Of a stretch of DNA of 64,000 nt, positions 58,420-64,000 are shown one piece after another. The translations under genes were made by a program, and so were the position numbers. Each line of letters starts with the position of its first letter. The first letter of the stretch is position 1. Source of the stretch: Agrobacterium vitis (GTDB lineage: Bacteria > Pseudomonadota > Alphaproteobacteria > Rhizobiales > Rhizobiaceae); NCBI RefSeq assembly GCF_014926405.1, contig NZ_JACXXJ020000005.1, positions 3,391,001-3,455,000 on the forward strand, given 5' to 3'. The notes below the pieces were generated by a model. That model was not told the origin of the DNA and did no database searches. It saw nothing but the letters and a program-made list of their open reading frames with translations.

Positions 58420-59832
58420 TTAGCTCAATGCCCTTTTCAACGGCCTGATCCGGCGGATCAGCACCATATCGAGCAGGAGTACAGCCAGCAGCGCCGCGCC
58501 CGTCAGCGGAAACAGCAGGGAGGTGAGCAGCATGATGATCGCTCCGGTTTTCCAGAGGCGCATGTCGGATGGATAGGCGGGCGCCATCAGCCGTGACGCG
58601 CCTTTCGGACGGCGTATCCACCACATAACGATGCCGCTGACGCTGAGGAAAATCACCGCCAGACAGTAAACGGTGACCAGTGCCAGATTCCACAGGCCAA
58701 TCGTACCCATGTGAAAGGAAACGCCCACGGCCATGGCCTTGCCAGCCAGACCATAGTTTTCATATTTGATATCGGCCAGCACCTTGCCGCTATAGCGGTC
58801 GATATGCACGGTGCGGTCCAACAGCGGGTTGGTGCTGTCATTGCTCATCGTATCGCGCGAAATACTCCAGACGCCGGTTTCGTCCTTGGGGAAATTCAGC
58901 TGGAAGCGGTGATCGAAGCCGATGGCGCGGGCAAAGGCGATGACATTGTCCAGCGTCACCGTCTGTCCACCCGGCAGGCCGGCATGACCGGCGGCGGAGC
59001 CGGACATCGGCATGGGGGCCTGTTCCAGCGTCCAGGGAACATCCTTGATACTGCCATGGTTCATGGTGGCATGGGTCGCATCGGACAGCGGCGCATCGCT
59101 CCATTTGCCAATCGGGAAGGTGCTCCAGGCCTGAGTGAATTTTTCGCCCCAGATGCCTGCCCAACTCAAACCCGAGACCAGAAAGACCAGAAGCAGGATC
59201 GAAGCATAAAAGCCGATGGTGCGGTGCAGGGATTTCAACAGCTGGCGACCCTTTTCGGCAAAGCTTGGAATGAGCAGGCGCAAATAGCTCTCGCCTTGAC
59301 GCGGCCACCACATGTAAAGCCCGGTGATGATCAGCACCACGCCGAACCCGGCGGCGATTTCGATCAGCCGGTCGCCGAGCGTGCCAATCAGCAGGTCGCC
59401 GTGAATGCTTTCGGCTAGGTCGTAGAGCGCGGTGCGGCGGCTCCATTGGCCCAGCACTTGCGCGTCATAAGGATTGATGGCGACCATCATCGACTCTTGG
59501 CCCCGGTTAACCCGGAAGACCGCCACACTCTCTGGCGTGGCTGGCGCGATATATTGAGCGATAACCCCGCCTGGAACGGCGGACAGTGCGGCGTCTGCCT
59601 GTTGCGAGACAAGCGTCTGGGCAGCCATGGGGGTGACGGTGAAAGCCTTTTCTCCGTCGCGTCCGACCAGGGTGGCGCTCCACATCATGATCAGCCCGGT
59701 CACGGCCAGCACAATCAGGAAAGGAGCGACGTAGAGCCCGGCATAGAAATGCCAGCGCCAGGCGGCAAAATAAAATCCTTTGGTTGAGACTGCTACCGGC
59801 TTTTCGACCGGCAGGGATGTGATGGTGGACAT
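58420..59832 (-). CDS. PepSY-associated membrane protein (iron-regulated type)
   Basis: The 470-residue protein has four membrane segments with PepSY domains in the outer parts: WRWHFYAGLYVAPFLIVLAV, HGDLLIGTLGDRLIEIAAGFG, LHRTIGFYASILLLVF, and FHMGTIGLWNLALVTVYCLA. These proteins often accompany siderophore or metal-uptake genes and may act as ferric reductases. The central periplasmic part carries methionine and histidine clusters (HATMNHGS, APMPMSGSAAGHAG), which suits copper. AAGG precedes the ATG. Confidence 0.9.
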   Translation of the reverse strand: MSTITSLPVEKPVAVSTKGFYFAAWRWHFYAGLYVAPFLIVLAVTGLIMMWSATLVGRDGEKAFTVTPMAAQTLVSQQADAALSAVPGGVIAQYIAPATPESVAVFRVNRGQESMMVAINPYDAQVLGQWSRRTALYDLAESIHGDLLIGTLGDRLIEIAAGFGVVLIITGLYMWWPRQGESYLRLLIPSFAEKGRQLLKSLHRTIGFYASILLLVFLVSGLSWAGIWGEKFTQAWSTFPIGKWSDAPLSDATHATMNHGSIKDVPWTLEQAPMPMSGSAAGHAGLPGGQTVTLDNVIAFARAIGFDHRFQLNFPKDETGVWSISRDTMSNDSTNPLLDRTVHIDRYSGKVLADIKYENYGLAGKAMAVGVSFHMGTIGLWNLALVTVYCLAVIFLSVSGIVMWWIRRPKGASRLMAPAYPSDMRLWKTGAIIMLLTSLLFPLTGAALLAVLLLDMVLIRRIRPLKRALS

Positions 59833-60070
59833 GGTTGAAACCTTGGAAGGATGCCTGATGGCTTGGCTTGCTGGACATGCAACGGGCGGACCTGCAAACG
59901 CATGTGATCCGGCAAAGCCCGCAGGGCCATAGGCATGAAATCTGATGGAGCTGAGCGTCAGTCGAAGGAAAAACCCTGTTTGACCAAACCCTGCTGCCGG
60001 TGATGGCCATGCGTTCCTCGCCGTGCTGCAAGAGAGGCAGGGCGCAACAGAAGCATGGCCGGATCAGATG

Positions 60071-60475
60071 TTAGCCAAGGGGTGGGGCGCGGGGCGCGCT
60101 ATTGGGGGGAAAGATCCGGGCGATAACCGGTGCTTGTACAGGCGGACTTGCCGTTTCAAGACTGGCTCGGGCCGTCACGCCAATCGTATCCGCAGGCATG
60201 GGCAACAGAATGGAGGCGCCGATACGGCAGGCTTCGCAGCCGCTTTGGGATAGATGCCCGTGGGCTTTGCCGTGATCTTCAGGCGCAAAGGAGGTTTGGC
60301 TGGAGATGCACAGGACCGGTAGCGAACCATCCGGCAGGGTATAGGCGGCAAATTCCGTTGGGATTTGCGGTGTTGCAAAAGCCTGAGGGGCTTTATGGGC
60401 AAAGCCAATGGCGACAACAGCGATCATGCACCAGACGTGCACCGCCATTTGCCATGTCATTCGCCTTGCGCGCAT
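60071..60475 (-). CDS. DUF2946-like small membrane-associated protein
   Basis: The 134-residue protein has a basic start, one hydrophobic segment (MAVHVWCMIAVVAIGFA) and a periplasmic part with LPVLCISS, a His-rich HGKAHGHL and GCEACRI. It ends in a proline-rich ARIFPPNSAPRAPP. This matches the DUF2946 pattern often found beside copper and TonB genes. The cysteine and histidine residues suggest metal binding. It is upstream of the PepSY gene and on the same strand, 238 bases away, in a region otherwise without genes. Confidence 0.75.
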   Translation of the reverse strand: MRARRMTWQMAVHVWCMIAVVAIGFAHKAPQAFATPQIPTEFAAYTLPDGSLPVLCISSQTSFAPEDHGKAHGHLSQSGCEACRIGASILLPMPADTIGVTARASLETASPPVQAPVIARIFPPNSAPRAPPLG

Positions 60476-60650
60476 CCGCTTTCCCTTGATCGTGCCGGTT
60501 CTTGCCGAACCGCCACAGCCTGATCAGCAGTAAGGGGGAGACCGCAATGTTTCAAGATCAATGTCTGGCAACGGCCCTGCGTCGCGTGGCCGCAGGGTTA
60601 TTCCTCTGCTGCCCCTGTGTTGCCAATGTGTTGAATGAGCGGATGGCAAC

Positions 60651-60680
60651 AAAAAAGGCGGCCCGAAGACCGCCTTTTTT
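60651..60680 (-). terminator. rho-independent terminator of rplS
   Basis: AAAAAAGGCGG and CCGCCTTTTTT form an 11-bp stem with an eight-base loop, 19 bases beyond the rplS stop on the minus strand. Confidence 0.88.
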
Positions 60681-60699
60681 AAGAATAATGATGCCAGAC

Positions 60700-61242
60700 T
60701 TATTCAGCCGAACCTTCGGCAGCCTTTGCTGCTTCGGCTTCAGCGGCGGCAGCCTTTTCAGCGGCTTCTGCTGCGGCCTTTTCAGCGGCGAGAGCCTGTG
60801 CTGCTGCAACCTTTTCGGCTTCCAGGCGTGCCTTTTCCTCGGCAAGTGCTGCACGCTCGGAGTCGTTCAGCTTGCGGGCGCGGGTGCCGGTGTTTTCAAC
60901 GATACGAGCGGATTTGCCGCGACGGTCGCGCAGGTAATAAAGCTTGGCGCGACGGACCTTACCGCGACGGACCACTTCGACGCTTTCGACCAGCGGCGAA
61001 TAGACCGGGAAAACGCGCTCGACGCCTTCGCCGTAGGAAATCTTGCGAACGGTGAAGCTTTCGTTGATGCTGCCGCCGGAGCGGGCAATGCAAACGCCTT
61101 CATAGGCCTGTACGCGGGTACGGTTGCCTTCCGTGACGCGGACGTTGACGCGCAGCGTATCGCCAGGAGAAAATTCCGGCAGGGTGCGCTTGGCTTCGAT
61201 CTTGGCGGCCTGTTCGGCTTCCAGCTGCTGAATGATGTTCAT
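60700..61242 (-). CDS. rplS: 50S ribosomal protein L19
   Basis: The 180-residue protein starts [19 protein letters not shown] at 61242; the frame is open 48 bases further but not conserved. The L19 core covers about residues 1-118 ([48 protein letters not shown]). After it comes an Ala/Glu/Lys-rich helical tail of about 60 residues with repeated EKAAAEAA, much longer than in E. coli L19 (115 residues). It belongs to the rpsP-rimM-trmD-rplS series, but a TSUP gene on the other strand interrupts it. Confidence 0.96.
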   Translation of the reverse strand: MNIIQQLEAEQAAKIEAKRTLPEFSPGDTLRVNVRVTEGNRTRVQAYEGVCIARSGGSINESFTVRKISYGEGVERVFPVYSPLVESVEVVRRGKVRRAKLYYLRDRRGKSARIVENTGTRARKLNDSERAALAEEKARLEAEKVAAAQALAAEKAAAEAAEKAAAAEAEAAKAAEGSAE

Positions 61243-61517
61243 CGGTTTAACCTTTTCAAGTTCTTCTGAAACAGCCAGAGCGCTCATCATTCGTCCTTGG
61301 GTCCAAAGCCTCGGGATGACGCCTTGCGGCGGGAGCGGTTTCGCAGTTCTTTGTTTTCGGTCTTTTCAGTCTCGTCGACGGGATTACACCCGTTTCTGCG
61401 CCTGCCCTTATACCAATCGGTCCGGCTTGTCATCCCTTGCTCCCAAGAATTTTGCTCGGGTGATCGGCTTGCGCGGGCCGCAGCCTGTTGCAATAACGGC
61501 GCGGGGGGGAGCCATTC

Positions 61518-62261
61518 ATGTCAATCGAAATTATCAGTCTGATGTTTGTCGCCGGGTTTTTCTCGGCGGTGGTCAATGCCATTGCCGGTGGCGGCACGTT
61601 TCTGACATTCGGGGTGCTGACTTTGGCGGGCCTGCCATCGGTCACGGCCAATGCAACCTCCTCCATCATCCAGTTTCCCGGCTATATCACCTCGACGCTC
61701 GCCTATCGGCGTGAAATCGCTGCCCATTGGAAAAGTGCTGCGCTGCTGTCGTTCATCTCAGCCATGGGTTCGCTGGTCGGCGCGCTGATCCTGATTTCCC
61801 TCTCCAATCCCACCTTTAGCCGCCTGGTGCCTTGGCTGTTGCTGATGGCAACGCTGGTGTTTGCGCTTGGTCCCCGGCTGAGGCGCAAGGCTGATCAGCA
61901 GCACCCGGCCAACCGGCTCGGATTGCTGTTGCAAGGCATTACGTCCGTCTATGGCGGATTTTTCGGGGCGGGCATGGGCATTATGATGCTGGCCTCGCTG
62001 CAATTTGCCAGCGGCGGTGATTACCACCACCTGAACGCGCTGAAGAACCTACTGGCTATTGTCATCGCCGCGATTGCCATCCTGGTGTTTGCAACGGCTG
62101 GCGCGGTGTCGTGGCTGCATGCGGGCATTATGCTGCCTGCGGCGGCATTGGGTGGCTATGCTGGCGTGCACATGGCCAAACGTGCGCCGCAGACATTGCT
62201 GCGCTGGCTGGTGATCGCCGCTGGCCTGTCGCTGGCGATCTATTACTTTTTTAAAGGCTGA
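61518..62261 (+). CDS. TSUP family (TauE/SafE) membrane permease
   Basis: The 247-residue protein has about eight membrane segments and the TSUP family start [20 protein letters not shown], repeated later as [19 protein letters not shown]. Family members export or import sulfite, sulfoacetate and similar anions; the substrate is unknown here. GGGGGAG lies before the ATG. Its last 19 bases overlap the end of trmD on the opposite strand. It splits the otherwise continuous trmD-rplS series. Confidence 0.92.
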   Translation: MSIEIISLMFVAGFFSAVVNAIAGGGTFLTFGVLTLAGLPSVTANATSSIIQFPGYITSTLAYRREIAAHWKSAALLSFISAMGSLVGALILISLSNPTFSRLVPWLLLMATLVFALGPRLRRKADQQHPANRLGLLLQGITSVYGGFFGAGMGIMMLASLQFASGGDYHHLNALKNLLAIVIAAIAILVFATAGAVSWLHAGIMLPAAALGGYAGVHMAKRAPQTLLRWLVIAAGLSLAIYYFFKG

Positions 62262-62977
62262 TTGGCCTGGGGTTGATTTGCTGAGGGCTGAGAAAGCAAA
62301 TCGGGCCGCCGCTCACGGGTCAGATTTATAGATTGCTCCTGGCGCCAGGTCTCGATGGCACCGTGGTTGCCCGAGGTTAGCACCGCCGGGATCTCGCGGC
62401 CCTCGAAGACTTGCGGGCGGGTATAATGCGGATGTTCCAGCAATCCGCCCTCGAAGCTTTCATGCAGGCCGGACAGGTCATTGCCCATCACGCCTGGGAT
62501 GATGCGCACCACGGCATCCAGAAGCGTCAGGGCCGCTGGCTCTCCGCCTGAGAGAATATAATCGCCGATGGAGACTTCCTCCAGATTGCGGGCCTCGATG
62601 ACCCGCTGGTCGACACCCTCAAACCGTCCGCAGACGATCACCACGCCGCTACCGCCAGCGATTTCGCGGACCCGTTTCTGGGTGAGCGGCCTGCCCCGTG
62701 GGCTCATCAATAGACGGGGGCGCCTCTCACTGCCAAGGGTGTCATCTCCCAGGCTGTCGATGGCTCTGGCCAGCACATCCGGCTTCAGCACCATGCCTGC
62801 CCCACCACCGGCGGGTGTGTCATCAACGCTGCGGTGCTTGTCACTGGCAAAATCACGGATCTGCACCGCTTCCATGGCCCATTGGCCACGCTCCAGCGCC
62901 CGGCCCGCCAGCGATACGCCAAGATGCCCCGGAAACATCTCCGGGTAGAGCGTCAGCACCGTTGCCTGAAAGGTCAT
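62243..62977 (-). CDS. trmD: tRNA (guanine(37)-N1)-methyltransferase
   Basis: TrmD methylates G37 next to the anticodon to prevent frameshifting. The 244-residue protein starts [20 protein letters not shown] at 62977, one base after the rimM stop. The SPOUT knot shows [36 protein letters not shown] and [21 protein letters not shown]. The C-terminal domain has [21 protein letters not shown] slightly extended Gln/Pro tail follows. It is co-transcribed with rpsP and rimM. Confidence 0.96.
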   Translation of the reverse strand: MTFQATVLTLYPEMFPGHLGVSLAGRALERGQWAMEAVQIRDFASDKHRSVDDTPAGGGAGMVLKPDVLARAIDSLGDDTLGSERRPRLLMSPRGRPLTQKRVREIAGGSGVVIVCGRFEGVDQRVIEARNLEEVSIGDYILSGGEPAALTLLDAVVRIIPGVMGNDLSGLHESFEGGLLEHPHYTRPQVFEGREIPAVLTSGNHGAIETWRQEQSINLTRERRPDLLSQPSANQPQANQPLKK

Positions 62978-62978
62978 A

Positions 62979-63551
62979 TCAGCGGCCGCCGCTCTTCGGC
63001 TTGCCATCGGCGCTGAACGGTTCCTCGCTCCCGTCGTCCTTCAGGCCCGCCGCCTCCGGGTCGATCAGCAGCTTGCCTTCTTCCAGATCGATTTGCAGCA
63101 CGGCGGCCTCGGAAAATGGCACAAGAACGGGGCGCTTGCCCGGTCCTTTTACTTCCAGCAGATCGCCTGCGCCGAAATCGAATACCGCCGTCACGGTGCC
63201 GTAGCTATTGCCTTCAGCATCCACCACCGCCAGACCCTCCAGGTCGGCATAGTAGAATTCGTCATCATCAAGTTCTTCATCGGGCAGCGCACTGCGCTCG
63301 ATAAACAGTTCCAGCCCGTTCAAGGCCTCGGCGGCATTGCGGTCATTGACGCCGCGAAAGCGCACCACGACAACGGTTTTCGCCTCACGAATATCCAGCA
63401 CCTCAAAGACCCGGCCATCACCGGCATGCAGTTTGCCGTAATCGCCAAGCGCCATCGGATCGGCGGTGAAGGACTTCACCCGCACTTCGCCACGGAGGCC
63501 CTGGGCGGCACCGATAACGGCCATCAGCACGGGATTTTCAAGCTTGGTCAT
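62979..63551 (-). CDS. rimM: 16S rRNA processing protein RimM
   Basis: RimM helps mature the 3' domain of 16S rRNA and binds S19. The 190-residue protein starts [19 protein letters not shown] at 63551. N-terminal marks are [18 protein letters not shown] and the second barrel shows [16 protein letters not shown], followed by [19 protein letters not shown] charged C-terminal tail ([17 protein letters not shown]) extends past the family domain. The start upstream at 63644 is rejected because that part is not conserved. Confidence 0.95.
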   Translation of the reverse strand: MTKLENPVLMAVIGAAQGLRGEVRVKSFTADPMALGDYGKLHAGDGRVFEVLDIREAKTVVVVRFRGVNDRNAAEALNGLELFIERSALPDEELDDDEFYYADLEGLAVVDAEGNSYGTVTAVFDFGAGDLLEVKGPGKRPVLVPFSEAAVLQIDLEEGKLLIDPEAAGLKDDGSEEPFSADGKPKSGGR

Positions 63552-63675
63552 GGCGGATGAAGGTCCTTGGCGACAGTCGGGGGCTGTTTGAAAATGGGTA
63601 GACGCGGAGGAAGAATAAACGACAAACGGGCGACATGAAACCATGCCGCCCGTCGGTCAAATCATTTCAAACCGA

Positions 63676-64000
63676 TTATTCAGCGGCTTCGGCAGTGGCA
63701 GCAGCCAGGGCATCAGCCTTCTGCTTCTTTTCAGCCAGACGCTCAACAGCGCGCTTGCCGGGCTTTGCCTTTTCAGGGTTGCTGCGTGCAGCGCGTTCAG
63801 CCAGGCCAGCTTCTGCGAGGAACTTCAGAACGCGGTCGGTCGGCTGTGCGCCCTTGGCAATCCATTCCTTGATACGGTCGGCGTCCAGCTCAACGCGCTT
63901 TTCATTGTCCTTGCCGAGCATCGGGTTCCAGGAACCAACCTTTTCCAGGAAACGGCCATCGCGCGGGCTGCGGGCGTCGGCGATGACGATCTGGTAGTAA
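63676..64000 (-). CDS. rpsP: 30S ribosomal protein S16, N-terminus cut by window edge
   Basis: The visible 107 residues lack only the first 20 or so. They begin [20 protein letters not shown] and continue [19 protein letters not shown] and [17 protein letters not shown], the bS16 core. After the core comes an Ala/Lys/Glu-rich tail of roughly 40 residues, as in other alphaproteobacteria. It is the first gene of the rpsP-rimM-trmD series on this strand, 124 bases before rimM. Confidence 0.96.
   Translation of the reverse strand, partial: YYQIVIADARSPRDGRFLEKVGSWNPMLGKDNEKRVELDADRIKEWIAKGAQPTDRVLKFLAEAGLAERAARSNPEKAKPGKRAVERLAEKKQKADALAAATAEAAE

Overview
The window looks like chromosome of a Rhizobiaceae alphaproteobacterium of the Agrobacterium/Allorhizobium/Rhizobium type. 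This rests on the gene order obgE-proB-proA-nadD-rsfS-rlmH, an rpoH2-type sigma factor behind an EcfG-type promoter, a SAM-II riboswitch before metA, a TPP riboswitch before thiBPQ, a GlnK-AmtB pair behind a sigma-54-like promoter, and many palindromic intergenic repeats of the rhizobial mosaic type. It is GC-rich and mostly ordinary core genome. I see no rRNA operon, prophage, insertion sequence or CRISPR array.

Layout. 1-6.3 kb: a cut-off phosphatase-fold protein, then a tightly spaced growth operon (ribosome assembly GTPase, proline synthesis, NAD synthesis, ribosome silencing, rRNA methylation). 6.3-7.7 kb: a [2Fe-2S] Bfd-like protein and bacterioferritin, with a candidate Irr box. 7.7-12.6 kb: htpG, rpoH2 and a frame-broken M48 peptidase lipoprotein. 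13.0-16.6 kb: thiBPQ under a TPP riboswitch. 16.8-20.2 kb: an unknown protein, an ABC exporter with a ruined ATPase domain, and a small unknown gene. 20.2-24.4 kb: a dense repeat cluster, the ABC-F ATPase uup, thiamine pyrophosphokinase and rpsU. 24.4-30.7 kb: a MoxR/VWA pair separated by riboswitch-controlled metA and an acetyltransferase, then galM and an MFS carrier. 30.9-36.3 kb: tRNA-Gly(GCC), a YbaK editing protein, a thioredoxin-TPR chaperone, LON-like and Trm112 proteins, a ubiquinone hydroxylase and tesB. 36.4-43.8 kb: glnK-amtB, ftsK, lolA, xthA and a nucleotidyltransferase-HEPN fusion. 44.2-48.6 kb: an orphan cyclic-nucleotide-binding domain protein, an OmpR-type regulator, a YkuD protein, an aldo/keto reductase and leuC. 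48.9-60.5 kb: a more accessory-looking block with two glycosyltransferases, a 1,087-residue UPF1-like SF1 helicase of visibly lower GC, two subunits of an amino acid ABC importer, and a copper group (CopC, CopD, PepSY protein, DUF2946-like protein). 60.7-64 kb: rplS, trmD, rimM and rpsP, with a TSUP permease on the other strand between trmD and rplS.

The best candidates for something undescribed are the solitary UPF1-like helicase, which sits between two copies of an 8-bp sequence; the ABC exporter that has lost every ATPase motif and its unknown neighbour; and the M48 peptidase frame break in a run of seven A. The repeats can be sorted into at least four families, some of which overlap gene starts. 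All functional calls come from reading motifs and family resemblance; no database search was run.
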